Shown: positions 52,183 to 61,842, numbered from the stretch's first letter. The stretch is 64,000 bases of DNA from an uncultured bacterium (GCA_950022495.1 CATLLJ010000002.1:124001-188000); one strand, 5' to 3'. Notes: generated by a model from the letters alone, not told the origin. A program made the numbers and translations.

Positions 52183-52529
52183 TATTTTATTTCCCCTCTT
52201 GAGATTTTATTAATTAAATCTATAACTCGTGAAGATTCTTCCAAACCGTTTGTATAGACAAAACGAAGTTCTGGAGTTAATCTTAAACGAAGAACTTTAC
52301 CAACTTCGTAACGAATTTTCGGGGTGCTTTTTTCAATCAAAGCTTTTGTTTTTTCAATATCTTCTTCTGAACCTAATACGCTATATATAACTTTTGCAAA
52401 AGAATTATCATGGGAGACTTCAACATCTACAATTGAAACAACTCCACACAAACCTCTGATTTCTTTTCTTAAAATTTCAGAGATATCTCGCATTAATTCT
52501 TTTCTTACACGTTCATTTCGTAATGACAT
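52182..52529 (-). CDS. rbfA: Ribosome-binding factor A
   Basis: 115 residues, KH-type fold assisting 16S rRNA 5'-end maturation. Signature segments: NERVRKELMRDISEILRKEI, VVSIVDVEVSHDNSFAKVIY, RYEVGKVLRLRLTPELRFVY. Infrequently separate from infB; here a regulator gene and a decayed prepilin gene lie between it and infB (53676). Confidence 0.93.
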   Translation of the reverse strand: MSLRNERVRKELMRDISEILRKEIRGLCGVVSIVDVEVSHDNSFAKVIYSVLGSEEDIEKTKALIEKSTPKIRYEVGKVLRLRLTPELRFVYTNGLEESSRVIDLINKISRGEIK

Positions 52530-52574
52530 AATTTGCTCCTTATAATCAAGAATTATAACATAAAATCAAAAATT

Positions 52575-52799
52575 TTAACGCCCCAATCGGATTTCATCAA
52601 AGTCAATATAAATTCTATAGCCTAAAATTTTACATATAAGCTTCATTTCGGAATATCTTAAAGACTCACTCTTTAACTTATGTGAAAGTAAACTTTGCGA
52701 ATAATTTTTGCCTGACAAGTCAGTCATCCGTTTTGCAAGTTCTGTCAATGTCATTCTTTTAGACATAAGCATAATTTTTACTTCTTCACGTACATTCAT
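52575..52799 (-). CDS. XRE/LLM-type helix-turn-helix regulator, small
   Basis: 74 residues from MNVREE. The N-terminal half is an HTH: EEVKIMLMSKRMTLTELAKR, then NYSQSLLSHKLKSESLRYSE; the C-terminal half (MKLICKILGYRIYIDFDEI) is a conserved 'LGY.i.i' segment. The frame-shifted gene at 61843-62062 is a paralogue. ATG at 52799 chosen because TATAAT lies 6 nt upstream. A perfect palindrome overlaps that box, consistent with autoregulation. Confidence 0.7.
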   Translation of the reverse strand: MNVREEVKIMLMSKRMTLTELAKRMTDLSGKNYSQSLLSHKLKSESLRYSEMKLICKILGYRIYIDFDEIRLGR

Positions 52800-52805
52800 A
52801 TTCAA

Positions 52806-52820
52806 ATTATACAATTGTAT
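52806..52820. promoter_or_regulatory. -10 box with overlapping 12-bp palindrome (possible operator)
   Basis: Minus-strand TATAAT-TTGAAT-ATG promoter of the XRE-like gene. The sequence ATACAATTGTAT (52809-52820) is a perfect palindrome sharing bases with the -10, a plausible repressor site. Confidence 0.45.
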
Positions 52821-52910
52821 TGACTTGGTATGAAATATATTGTATTTTGATGAATATTATTCATATGTATTAATTTTATTCATTATCTATTTACAAGAAT
52901 GGAGTTAAAA

Positions 52911-53671
52911 ATGAGAAAAGCATTTACATTAGCAGGTACTACACATGCAACTCTGCGAAAGAATGCCGTAAAATTTGGCTTTACACTGGCTGAGGTATTG
53001 ATAACTCTTGGAATAATTGGTGTAGTTGCAGCAATGACTATTCCTAATCTTATTCAATAATATAAAGAAATAGAAATCGTAGTAAAATTAAAAAAAGCAT
53101 ATTCGGTACTTATAAATGCTCATAGACAAGCTAAAAATGAATACGGATTTGATTATAAAAGTGATCTTGACTGGTCATCAAGTCAAAGCTATCAAAGAGG
53201 GTTCCTTGAAAAATTGATGGCTTATTTAAATATAGCAAATGATTGTAAAAACAGTAGAAATGCTTGTTATGTCAGTATAAACAGTAAAGGCGATGCAGCA
53301 TATTATACAAGTTTAAAACCCAAAACAGGATATAATAATTTTCAAAGTTCAATCAATTCCTCGGTATTATTGCAAGATGGTACACTTATTGCAATAACAC
53401 AAAGTGGGAACAAAGAAAAACACCACATAATATAATGATAGATATAAATGGTCCCCAAAAACCAAATCAATACGGATATGATACTTTTTTCTTTGAAATG
53501 GCAGACTATATAGCAAACGACCAAATTATTCCACATGGTGGAACAGGTGCACATGACTGCAAACGAAAAGATACAAATAAACAGGGCACAGGTTGTGCGT
53601 GGTGGGTTTTAAATAAAGAAAACACTAAATATCAGCGCTGTGATAATCCTACATTACTGACATGTAAATAA
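52911..53671 (+). pseudogene. Decayed prepilin gene (nonsense codon plus frameshift)
   Basis: Starts well: GGAGTTAAAA-ATG, leader MRKAFTLAGTTHATLRKNAV, then FGFTLAEVLITLGIIGVVAA and MTIPNLIQ. Codon 50 is TAA (53058-53060). The same frame continues to 53435 with YKEIEIVVKLKKAYSVLINA and MAYLNIANDCKNSRNACYVS, and the remainder (INGPQKPNQYGYDTFFFEMA, CAWWVLNKENTKYQRC) is in another frame, joined at TAATG (53433-53437). The family normally has 'vDvNG.kgPN.yGyD.f' here, so both parts belong to one ~250-residue ancestral protein. Located between rbfA and infB on the opposite strand. Confidence 0.85.
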
Positions 53672-53675
53672 TTAT

Positions 53676-56219
53676 CTACAGTGACTTTCTTTCAACTTCT
53701 TCGGTTGTTGAAACTTCAATAATATCACCTTCTTGAATATCATTAAACTTGCTGAATGAAATACCGCATTCAAAACCTTGTGCAACCTCTTTAACGTCAT
53801 CTTTGAAACGTTTCAACTGATCAATTGCACCGCGGAATATTTCTTCACCGTTTCTGATAAGAACCGCATCTTTAGAGCGTACAATTTTTCCTTCAAGTAC
53901 ATAACATCCGGCAATTTTATTAGTTTTACCGATTGTGAATACCTGACGAACTTCGGCTTTACCAAGTTCAACTTCTTTAATTTCAGGTTCAAGAAGTGAT
54001 AACAATGTTTTTTCGATATCTTCTAACAATTGATAGATAATATCATATTTTTTAATTGTTACACCTTCTCGCTCTGCAGATGCTAAAGCGTTTCCGTCTT
54101 CTTTTACTGTAAATCCAAGAATTAAAGCATTTGATGCTGATGCTAACATAACGTCAGCTTCTGAAATATCACCAACACCAACGTGAATAATTTTTGTTGT
54201 AATTTCAGTTGATTCAACACCTGCAATTGCTTGTGCAACAGCTTCAGCAGAACCGTGTGTATTTGCTTTAATAATCAAGTTCAATTGAGGAATTGCATCA
54301 TCACCTGCAACAGATTCTTTTCTGATATGTGCAGGGAGCATAGCTTCTAAACGTTTGTCACGTTCTTTTTCTTTTCTGTCTGCAATAATTGACTTCATTT
54401 CTTTTTCATTTTGAACAACTTCAAAATAATCACCTGCCTGAGGGACTTCTGACAAGCCTAAAATCTCAACAGGTGTAGAAGGCTCAGCTTTTTGAATTCT
54501 TTCGCCGCTATCTGATAACAACGCACGAACACGACCGCAAGCAGTACCTACAACAATACAGTTACCTGTTCTTAAAGTTCCGTTTTGAACTAATAATGTT
54601 GCAACAGGACCTTTACCTTTATCAAGGTTAGCTTCAATTACAACACCGGAAGCCTCAGCCTTAGGATTTGCTTTCAAGTCTTGAACATCCGCAACGAGCA
54701 GAATATATTCTAACAACTCGTCAATACCAGTACCTTGAAGAGCTGATACTTTAACAGTAATAGTATCTCCGCCCCAATCTTCCGGAACAAGACCGTGTTC
54801 TGTTAACTGTTGTAAAACTTTATCAGGATTAGCACCCGGTTTATCTATTTTGTTAACTGCAACAATAATAGGAATTTCAGCAGCTTTTGCGTGGTTAATA
54901 GCTTCAATAGTTTGAGGCATTATACCATCATCAGCAGCCACAACAAGAATAGCAATATCTGTTGCCTTTGCACCACGTGCTCTCATTTCGGTAAATGCTT
55001 CGTGACCCGGTGTATCTAAGAATACGATTTTCTTTTCGTCTTTTTCACCGAGATAAACTGTATACGCACCGATAGATTGAGTAATACCGCCGACTTCGGA
55101 CGCTACAATTTTATGCTTAGAAGCACGGATACTATCTAACAATGTAGTTTTACCGTGGTCAACGTGACCCATAATACTTATAACAGGTGCACGTTTTTTG
55201 AGTAATTTTTTATCAACTTCTGTTAAAGCTTTTGCTTTTTCTTCTTTTTCTAATTCTTGTTCAATAAATGCATCTAAGTCTTCTTCCAGAACTTCCAAAT
55301 CATATTCCGCACAGACTTTTTTAATTACATCCACGTCAATAAGCTGGTTAACAGTAGCCATAACACCGTTTAGCATCAAAAATTTAACAATTTCTGCCGG
55401 AGTTTTCTTAATTTTTTCAGACAATTCAGAAATTGTCATTGCCTGATTAACAACTATTTGTTTTACTTCTTCAACTTCTTCTACTTTTTGAACTTTCTTT
55501 TTATGGTGCTGAGCTGCAGCTTTTTCTAAAGAAATTCTTTCTTGTTCTTCTTTTTTAGAATTAAAATCTTTTTCTTTTTTCTTACTATCAGGCTTACGCT
55601 TAGATGAAGAACCTTTATTATCATACATATCAGGCGATATGATACGGCGTTCTAAAGGTTTTTTACCGCCAAAATCTTTGTTTCCTGTTTTTGAAGAATC
55701 CGGACGTTGAGGTTTATCTCCTCTAGGCGGGAATTTTTTATCAGAATTTTGAGGTCTGTCACCTTTTGTAAATTTACGTTCACCGTTATTTCTGTCTCTG
55801 GAAGGTCTAGAATCTCTGCCTTCTGAATTATTAGATTCATTTAACGGTTTTCTAGGAGCACGTCTAACAATTTCCAAACGGCTTACAGGTTTTACAACTT
55901 CTACTTTTGGTCTTTCAACTTTTTCAATCTTTGACTTTGGAGCTTCAGGTTTAACCTCTTCTACCGGAGCTTTAACTTCTGCTTTTGGCTCTTCTACAGG
56001 CTGTTTTGCTTTCTTAACAACAAAAGCTTTCGGCTTTGCAGTTTTCTTAACACCGCCATCTGCTATGAAAGATTTTAATCTTTTAATCTGTTCTTGAGTA
56101 ACAGTACTTGAATGAGTTTTACCAGTAACTCCAATTGCTGCGAATTTCTCAACAACTTCCTTGCTCGGAAGCCCAAGTTCTTTTGCTAATTCACTTATTC
56201 TAACTGTTTCGTAACTCAT
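53676..56219 (-). CDS. infB: Translation initiation factor IF-2
   Basis: 847 residues. N-terminal IF2_N modules ([20 protein letters not shown] and [20 protein letters not shown]) separated by a long charged, Lys/Arg/Pro-rich linker (residues ~55-250). G domain: [64 protein letters not shown]-terminal domains II-IV complete. The ATG lies inside ylxR (20-nt overlap). Confidence 0.96.
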   Translation of the reverse strand: MSYETVRISELAKELGLPSKEVVEKFAAIGVTGKTHSSTVTQEQIKRLKSFIADGGVKKTAKPKAFVVKKAKQPVEEPKAEVKAPVEEVKPEAPKSKIEKVERPKVEVVKPVSRLEIVRRAPRKPLNESNNSEGRDSRPSRDRNNGERKFTKGDRPQNSDKKFPPRGDKPQRPDSSKTGNKDFGGKKPLERRIISPDMYDNKGSSSKRKPDSKKKEKDFNSKKEEQERISLEKAAAQHHKKKVQKVEEVEEVKQIVVNQAMTISELSEKIKKTPAEIVKFLMLNGVMATVNQLIDVDVIKKVCAEYDLEVLEEDLDAFIEQELEKEEKAKALTEVDKKLLKKRAPVISIMGHVDHGKTTLLDSIRASKHKIVASEVGGITQSIGAYTVYLGEKDEKKIVFLDTPGHEAFTEMRARGAKATDIAILVVAADDGIMPQTIEAINHAKAAEIPIIVAVNKIDKPGANPDKVLQQLTEHGLVPEDWGGDTITVKVSALQGTGIDELLEYILLVADVQDLKANPKAEASGVVIEANLDKGKGPVATLLVQNGTLRTGNCIVVGTACGRVRALLSDSGERIQKAEPSTPVEILGLSEVPQAGDYFEVVQNEKEMKSIIADRKEKERDKRLEAMLPAHIRKESVAGDDAIPQLNLIIKANTHGSAEAVAQAIAGVESTEITTKIIHVGVGDISEADVMLASASNALILGFTVKEDGNALASAEREGVTIKKYDIIYQLLEDIEKTLLSLLEPEIKEVELGKAEVRQVFTIGKTNKIAGCYVLEGKIVRSKDAVLIRNGEEIFRGAIDQLKRFKDDVKEVAQGFECGISFSKFNDIQEGDIIEVSTTEEVERKSL

Positions 56220-56454
56220 CTAGTAATTGTCCTTTCAATTCGTTTGGTATAGAGTGTTTTAAATGCTTTTCAATTTTATTTTTTTTGAAAGCAGTCTCTA
56301 TACAGGTTTTATTATAGCAAAGATATACAGATCTGCCAAATGTTACAGAATCCGGATTAATAATGACCTTTCCGTCAGCACTATTTGCGGTAATTTTAAT
56401 CAATTCATCTCTGTTTTTGATTTGCCAACAACTAATGCAACGTCTCTCTGTCAC
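56200..56454 (-). CDS. ylxR: YlxR family RNA-binding protein (DUF448)
   Basis: 84 residues. Family pattern TERRCISCWQIKNRDELIKI and GRSVYLCYNKTCIETAFKKN; YlxR usually has 'R.C..C......kdLiRiv' and 'GRgaYlc....C...A.kk'. YlxR proteins bind RNA; in some bacteria this family influences RNase P, which is consistent with but not shown by its place next to infB. Confidence 0.88.
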   Translation of the reverse strand: MTERRCISCWQIKNRDELIKITANSADGKVIINPDSVTFGRSVYLCYNKTCIETAFKKNKIEKHLKHSIPNELKGQLLDELRNS

Positions 56455-56463
56455 TAAATACCT

Positions 56464-57546
56464 CTACTGCACCTGTGCTAATTTTTCTAGTTTTAATTTC
56501 TGGTCATATTCAACCAGTAAATTAATAAGTTCATCCAACTCGCCGTCAATAACAGTCCATACATTCAAATTGTGATTTAATCTATGGTCTGTTAATCTGC
56601 CCTGAGGGAAATTATAAGTTCTGATTCGTTCAGATCTGTCGCCTGAACCAACCTGAGAGCGTCTTAAATCTGTAATTTCCTGAGTTTGTTTTTGAACTTC
56701 CATATCATAAAGTTTTGCTTTAAGAATTTCCAAAGCACGTTCTTTGTTTTGTAATTGAGAACGTTCTTCTGTACAGAAAATCATAATTCCTGTAGGTTTG
56801 TGGAAAACTCTGGCTGCAGTTTCAACTTTATTTACGTTTTGTCCGCCTGCACCGCCTGAACGAGCTGTAGTAATTTCAACATCGTTCATATTCAAGTTAA
56901 CTTCAACATCATCAACTTGAGGCATAACAGCAACGGTTGCTGTAGATGTGTGAACCCTGCCCTGCGATTCTGTTGCAGGAACACGCTGTACTCTGTGAAC
57001 CCCTGATTCATATTTCAATCTGGAGAAAATACTATCCCCTTTCATTGAAATAATAACTTCGGATACTCCGCCGGCTTCGCAATCAGTTTTACTTAAGATT
57101 TGAGTCTGCCAACCCATTTTGTCAGCATATCTTAAGTACATTCTCATCAAATCTCCGGCAAAGATGTTTGCTTCATCACCGCCTGCACCGCCGCGGATTT
57201 CTAACATAATATCTTTATCATCCATAGGGTCGCGAGGCAGTAAAAGAACCTTCATTTTTTCTTCAAAGACAGGAAGTTTAGCTTCATTTTCTTCCATTTC
57301 AGCTTTCAAAAATGAACGCATTTCTTCGTCTTTTTCTTCATGAAGCATTTCTTTTGCATCTTCAATAGCGTCAGTTGTTTCTTTCCACTGGTAATACAAT
57401 TCAACGGTTTCTTCCATTGATTTTCTTTGTTTAGACAAATCTCTAAACTTATTATAATCCTGAATTACCGCAGGATCTGACAATGTTTCGCCTAATTCTT
57501 TATATTTCTTCTCAATTTGAAGAATTTTATCTAACATATCTTTCAT
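56464..57546 (-). CDS. prfA: Peptide chain release factor 1
   Basis: 360 residues, the usual length. GGQ motif in [18 protein letters not shown], the RF1-type stop-recognition tripeptide PAT in [17 protein letters not shown], and [16 protein letters not shown] near the end. Recognises UAA and UAG. Start at 57546 (MKDMLDK): an extended -10 (TGT-TATCAT) lies 6 nt upstream. The alternative at 57537 is equally close in length. Followed by ylxR-infB on the same strand. Confidence 0.95.
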   Translation of the reverse strand: MKDMLDKILQIEKKYKELGETLSDPAVIQDYNKFRDLSKQRKSMEETVELYYQWKETTDAIEDAKEMLHEEKDEEMRSFLKAEMEENEAKLPVFEEKMKVLLLPRDPMDDKDIMLEIRGGAGGDEANIFAGDLMRMYLRYADKMGWQTQILSKTDCEAGGVSEVIISMKGDSIFSRLKYESGVHRVQRVPATESQGRVHTSTATVAVMPQVDDVEVNLNMNDVEITTARSGGAGGQNVNKVETAARVFHKPTGIMIFCTEERSQLQNKERALEILKAKLYDMEVQKQTQEITDLRRSQVGSGDRSERIRTYNFPQGRLTDHRLNHNLNVWTVIDGELDELINLLVEYDQKLKLEKLAQVQ

Positions 57547-57552
57547 ACCTGA

Positions 57553-57561
57553 ATGATAACA
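57553..57561 (-). promoter_or_regulatory. Extended -10 promoter of prfA (leaderless arrangement)
   Basis: On the minus strand TGT-TATCAT-TCAGGT-ATG. Confidence 0.5.
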
Positions 57562-57632
57562 AGAACATGAAAATTTTTCAAATTTCAATAGTTACAAACC
57601 GGTACTTAATTAAAAAATCTAAAAAGAATAAG

Positions 57633-58471
57633 CTATTTGTACAAGGAATCCCAATAACCTTTTGCCGGATTCTGCGGATTTTGATCTTTTTTCGCCCAAT
57701 CATAACAACCTCGTCCGTTAAAACGAGATGTATCTGTATTATTACAGAGTTTATTCCAGCCACCAGTTGTATAAATAAACAAATCATATCCATATCTGTT
57801 TGGACCTTGAAATGGACCATTAGTATCAAATGTAAATGTTATACCGTCCCCTGCACCATGATAGAAATAAGTTAAAGAAGTAACAGTCGCACCGCTTTGT
57901 AACAAATACATATAGGGTTGATTAACAGTTATATACTCCATTCCGTAGACATTTTCATAATTAAGTACTTCCTTAGTACCTTTAAAATTTGTTACCTTCT
58001 TTTTATAAGTTCTAAGGTCATTTCTCGTCAGACGGGTTACACCTGCGAATTGACTCCCCCAGTACAAATCAACTTCGCTAAAATAGGGTTTATTTTCTTC
58101 TTTAGGAACAGTATTAAGAGTATTAAAATCATTAAAACTGTCCACCGAAAATTCCTGAGAAGTTTTTTTCATAGCTTGCTGCAAAACCGCATCCATTTTC
58201 GTAAATTGAACTTTTAAGACTTTTCGCTGGATATTTTGATAAATTGAAGGCATAGTCATAGCAGCAATAACACCAATGACACCAAGGGTGATTAGAACTT
58301 CTACTAATGTAAAACCAAATCTCGCGGCAATTGGCAGCAAAGTTACGGGCCTAGCACCTTCTGCAAGGGGAAAAGCCGAACCAAAATTAATAGCACCGGA
58401 AAAACCAGTAAAAGAAAGCTTTAAACGGTTACCCCCCCCCGAACTTCCTTATGTAATAATAATTTTGACAT
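57633..58471 (-). CDS. Prepilin-like gene switched off by a poly-G frame (phase-variable candidate)
   Basis: ATG at 58471 with AGGAG 7 nt upstream gives MSKLLLHKEVRGGVTV and then TAA, because of a G9 tract (58432-58440). With G10 (or G7) the frame runs through a ~55-residue leader containing NFGSAFPLAEGARPVTLLPI into ARFGFTLVEVLITLGVIGVI and a complete ~225-residue prepilin with QFAGVTRLTRNDL, DTNGPFQGPNRYGYDLFIY and CNNTDTSRFNGRGCYDWAKK. As sequenced, only an internal TTG (58340) could start the intact part. The homopolymer just after the start codon is the classic layout of slipped-strand ON/OFF switching; an assembly error is the alternative. Confidence 0.8.
58432..58440 (-). repeat. G9 homopolymer in prepilin 5' coding region
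   Basis: Nine consecutive G (C on the plus strand) in an AT-rich genome; no other G/C run of this length occurs in the window. Confidence 0.85.
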
Positions 58472-58491
58472 TTTTACTCTCCTATATTTTA

Positions 58492-59409
58492 CTAGTTATT
58501 TTTTCTATTTTGAAGTCTCAAATTTGCAATTTCTTCTCTAATTTCATTTGAGCGATGCGACAATTGGTTATAAACCTGCGAATTTATTTCACCACCAATC
58601 AGAAGAAGGATTGACGTATAATAAAGCCATATCATTAGAATGAAAAACGCACCAATCGTACCATATACAAGGTTATATGTACTTAAATTATTTACATACA
58701 CCGAAAATCCCCACGAACCTACAAGCCAGAATGTTGTAAAAAATACTGTTCCTGGCAGTGCACTTTTACGTTTAAATTTTTCATTTCCTCTCAAATCAGG
58801 CAGGATATAGTAACTCAAAAATGCCATTAAATATAATGCTAAAAATGACACCGGCCAACGTAAAGTTAAAATAGTAATAGCAACTGTTTTAGACATATTA
58901 AAATGAGCTACCAAAAACATTATAATAACTTTACCAAAAATGATGACGTTAATTGTTAAAAACAGAACCAGAATATTTACAAACACCATCAAAAAAGATA
59001 AAATCCTTGTATAAATAAAACTTCGTGTCTCTTCAACTTTGTAAGCTCTGTTCAAGCCCTTCAGCACAACGGCAACCCCGTTAGTTGAAAGTACTATTGT
59101 CATTATAATCCCGATTACAGCAAGCAATTTGCCGTGGTTAAATATCATAGTTTCTTCAAGTACGGATTTTAACAAATTCATAGCCTGCATCGGCATAATG
59201 TTTGAAAGAACTCTCAAAATCGAATCCAGATAGGAACGATTGCCCATCCAGCCAAAAATTGCCATTAAAAATAACATAAAAGGAAAAATTCCAACAACAA
59301 GCATAAAGCCCATTTCTGCTGCCATTCCGTAAAAATCATTTTGAATAACAGATTTAATAAGACGAACCAACCCTCTTATATATTTATTTTTAAGCAGTTT
59401 CTTTAACAT
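58492..59409 (-). CDS. YihY/BrkB (UPF0761) family membrane protein
   Basis: 305 residues with six predicted transmembrane helices. Family marks: DFYGMAAEMGFMLVVGIFPF at the N-terminus, STNGVAVVLKGLNRAYKVEE, PGTVFFTTFWLVGSWGFSVY and YGTIGAFFILMIWLYYTSIL with LLIGGEINSQVY. Once mis-annotated as RNase BN; function unknown. Overlaps the end of nrnA by 7 nt. Confidence 0.9.
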   Translation of the reverse strand: MLKKLLKNKYIRGLVRLIKSVIQNDFYGMAAEMGFMLVVGIFPFMLFLMAIFGWMGNRSYLDSILRVLSNIMPMQAMNLLKSVLEETMIFNHGKLLAVIGIIMTIVLSTNGVAVVLKGLNRAYKVEETRSFIYTRILSFLMVFVNILVLFLTINVIIFGKVIIMFLVAHFNMSKTVAITILTLRWPVSFLALYLMAFLSYYILPDLRGNEKFKRKSALPGTVFFTTFWLVGSWGFSVYVNNLSTYNLVYGTIGAFFILMIWLYYTSILLLIGGEINSQVYNQLSHRSNEIREEIANLRLQNRKNN

Positions 59410-60374
59410 AATCCTTGTTTTTTAATTTCATCCAATATCATTTTAACAGCATGTTCAGGATTTGCTTTGATTACAGCACCGGCAGCAAGCTTATGTCCGC
59501 CGCCGCCAAAAGCTGAACAGATTTTTGCAATGTCCTTTTCTTTACTACGCATTGACAATTTTGAAACTGACGAATTAAGTTCTTTTACCACAAATGCAAT
59601 TTCTGTAGTCTTGATTGCTCGCAGCTTTTCAGTCAAACCATCCGTAAAATCTTCGCCGTTATAATTATATTTTTCCAAATCTTTTTTGTACACAATTGTA
59701 TAAGCGATTTTATCATTATTGAGAAAATTTGCCTTGTTAACACAATAACTCTGGAATAGAACCATATCCTTAGAATTCGATTCATAACATTTTTGATAAA
59801 TTTCAGAAGGATTTAACCCGACAGAAATCAATTTTCCGGCATATTCCATTGTTCTTTTGGTTGTATTAGAGAATTTGAAGCAACCGGTATCTGTCATAAT
59901 TCCGGTGTATAAGCAAATTGCAGTATCCAAAGAAATTTTCCAATTTAAATCTAATGCTATACCCAGCAAGACTTCTGCCGTCGCGGATGCATCAGGTTCA
60001 ATAATATTTATTCCAGCATAACCAATATTAGTTTCATGATGGTCAATATTAATTGTTTTTTTTGCTTTTGCAAAAAGAGTTTGAGCATCCGCACATCTAT
60101 CCAGTGCCGCAACATCTAGATTAATTAATAAATCATATTCCCTCGAGAAATCAAATTCTTCAATATACTTAGCTTCATCAATATACGGAACAAAAGTATA
60201 AGTTTCCGGAACTTTTGAAACCACAGCCATATCGCATTTTTTCTTATAATTATCTTTAATTAAAGAATATAAACCACACATTGACCCCAAAGTGTCACCA
60301 TCAGGATTTATATGTGAAACCAACAATATATTCTTAGAATTTTTTATGCTAATATCTAATTGTTCAATGGTCAT
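59403..60374 (-). CDS. DHH/DHHA1 phosphoesterase, NrnA-like
   Basis: 323 residues. DHH domain: VSHINPDGDTLGSMCGLYSL, LINLDVAALDR, INIDHHETNIGYAG (the DHH) and YTGIMTDTGCFKFSN. DHHA1 domain ends AFGGGGHKLAAGAVIK. Such proteins degrade nanoRNAs, pAp or cyclic-dinucleotide products. Promoter TGC-TAAAAT lies 6 nt before the ATG. Confidence 0.92.
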   Translation of the reverse strand: MTIEQLDISIKNSKNILLVSHINPDGDTLGSMCGLYSLIKDNYKKKCDMAVVSKVPETYTFVPYIDEAKYIEEFDFSREYDLLINLDVAALDRCADAQTLFAKAKKTINIDHHETNIGYAGINIIEPDASATAEVLLGIALDLNWKISLDTAICLYTGIMTDTGCFKFSNTTKRTMEYAGKLISVGLNPSEIYQKCYESNSKDMVLFQSYCVNKANFLNNDKIAYTIVYKKDLEKYNYNGEDFTDGLTEKLRAIKTTEIAFVVKELNSSVSKLSMRSKEKDIAKICSAFGGGGHKLAAGAVIKANPEHAVKMILDEIKKQGLC

Positions 60375-60380
60375 TTCTGA

Positions 60381-60389
60381 ATTTTAGCA
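60381..60389 (-). promoter_or_regulatory. Extended -10 promoter of the nrnA-like gene (leaderless arrangement)
   Basis: On the minus strand TGC-TAAAAT-TCAGAA-ATG. Confidence 0.5.
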
Positions 60390-60413
60390 CAAAAAATCAG
60401 GGACACAAAACTT

Positions 60414-60746
60414 ATGAAGAAAATTTTATATACAAAATTCCAAAATATTGATGAAATAATTGCGAAACTGATGGAACGTGCAGAAATAAGAAAAGCAATT
60501 ACACGCAGTAACCTGTGCAAATTCTGGGCAAAAGTTGCAGGAGAGAAATTTGCACAGAATTCAAAACCATATTCAATGTTAAAAGGTTCAATCATGGTTA
60601 TTGCCTGCAAAACCCCGACCGTTGCTCAGGAATTGATGCTGCGAAAAACTCAGCTGTTAGTAAAATTCAAACCTTATGTAGAATCATTAAATATGAAGAT
60701 TACAGACCTGAAATTTGATGCAAAAAAATGGGTAGATGAGGGGTAA
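60414..60746 (+). CDS. DUF721/DciA-like protein
   Basis: 110 residues. Pattern ITRSNLCKFWAKVAGEKFAQ, then NSKPYSMLKGSIMVIACKTP and VAQELMLRKTQLLVKF, the DUF721 KH-like fold (compare 'W..vvG..ia.ht.p..l..g.L.V.v.s..wa.eL'). DciA loads the replicative helicase in most bacteria. No Shine-Dalgarno is clear. A weak hairpin (AGGCGGTA/TACCGCCT, 60753-60775) follows the stop. Confidence 0.75.
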   Translation: MKKILYTKFQNIDEIIAKLMERAEIRKAITRSNLCKFWAKVAGEKFAQNSKPYSMLKGSIMVIACKTPTVAQELMLRKTQLLVKFKPYVESLNMKITDLKFDAKKWVDEG

Positions 60747-60884
60747 AACAAAAGGCGGTAGTGATGTTACCGCCTATTAACCAGATTTACACTATGTAAG
60801 TGTTCAGAAAGGACCTGTTCAAATCCTGCTTTCGCAGAATTTACTTTCTCTCTCTAAGTAAAGTTCACAGAGATTTATTTACCC

Positions 60885-61760
60885 CTAGCCTTCACCTAAA
60901 TTCAAGTGAGAGAACTGAACAACTTTATTTTTACCGCGTTTTTTAGCATTGTATAAAGCGTGTTCAGCATATCTAATAATTGTGTTTGCATCCTCTTCAG
61001 TATCAGGAATACAAGGGAATGTTGAAATTCCGCCTGAAATTGTGATTGGATGACGTTCTTCTTCGCCTGCTGGAATAAATTCCATTCTTTCGATTTCTTT
61101 TCTAAATCTTTCAGCGAATAAGAAAGCATTATCTTCCGGAGTATTTGGAAGAACAACAATAAATTCTTCATCTCCGTATCTAGTAATAATATCTTCTTTT
61201 CTTATTAATTGTTTCAATTTATCAGCGATAGATTTCAATAATACATCGCCCCATTCATATCCGTAAATATCATTAACAGATTTGAAAAAGTCTAAATCGA
61301 ATAGCAATACAGAAAGAGCATTGCCATAACGTTTAGATCTTGAAATTTCTTGATCCATACGTTCAAGTAAATATTTTCTGTTATGTAAGCCTGTTAATTC
61401 ATCAGTTGTAGAAAGAGTTCTCAATTTGTCTCTTAATTCTCTGATTTTTAACATATTTTTAACACGAACAACCAATTCCTGATTATCAACAGGAGTTTTA
61501 ACATAATCAAAAGCAACTGCTCTGACAGTTGAACCTTTAAATACTTCGCCGATAAATAAAATCGGGTGTTTAAATTTAGTTACCATAAGAACATCTTTAA
61601 TATCAGGAACGTTTTCAACAATGATTACGCCCGGATTTAAAGCTTCATAATTTCTTAAATTTTCGGCATTTTCCAGTCTTATATTAGCATCATCTATAGA
61701 GGATAATACCTCTGCAAGAGCTGAAGATTTTTTATCTGTATAAATTACAATATTTTTCAT
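60885..61760 (-). CDS. Response-regulator-like GGDEF protein with degenerate signature
   Basis: 291 residues. The N-terminal ~115 residues look like a receiver fold (NIVIYTDKKSSALAEVLSSI, VIIVENVPD, YVKTPVDNQELVVRV), but the phospho-acceptor position appears to be Glu/Asn rather than Asp. A linker (LRDKLRTLSTTDELTGLHNR) leads into a GGDEF domain with LLFDLDFFKSVNDIYGYEWG, an RKED inhibitory-site motif, then RYGDEEF where RYGGDEF is expected. The second Gly of the catalytic loop is Asp, so cyclic-di-GMP synthesis may be impaired. The flanking region 60747-60884 has no gene that I can see. Confidence 0.88.
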   Translation of the reverse strand: MKNIVIYTDKKSSALAEVLSSIDDANIRLENAENLRNYEALNPGVIIVENVPDIKDVLMVTKFKHPILFIGEVFKGSTVRAVAFDYVKTPVDNQELVVRVKNMLKIRELRDKLRTLSTTDELTGLHNRKYLLERMDQEISRSKRYGNALSVLLFDLDFFKSVNDIYGYEWGDVLLKSIADKLKQLIRKEDIITRYGDEEFIVVLPNTPEDNAFLFAERFRKEIERMEFIPAGEEERHPITISGGISTFPCIPDTEEDANTIIRYAEHALYNAKKRGKNKVVQFSHLNLGEG

Positions 61761-61842
61761 ACGAAATCCTTTCTCTAGTAGATTAGCATATTATTAGAAG
61801 GCTAGCAAAAATGTTACGAATGTTAATAATTGAAGAGAGGAG

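Noticed and set aside
53058-53060. Possibility that TAA is recoded or the genome uses an alternative code
   Set aside because: All other genes use TAA as a normal stop and the same pilin gene also carries a frameshift, so gene decay explains it better.
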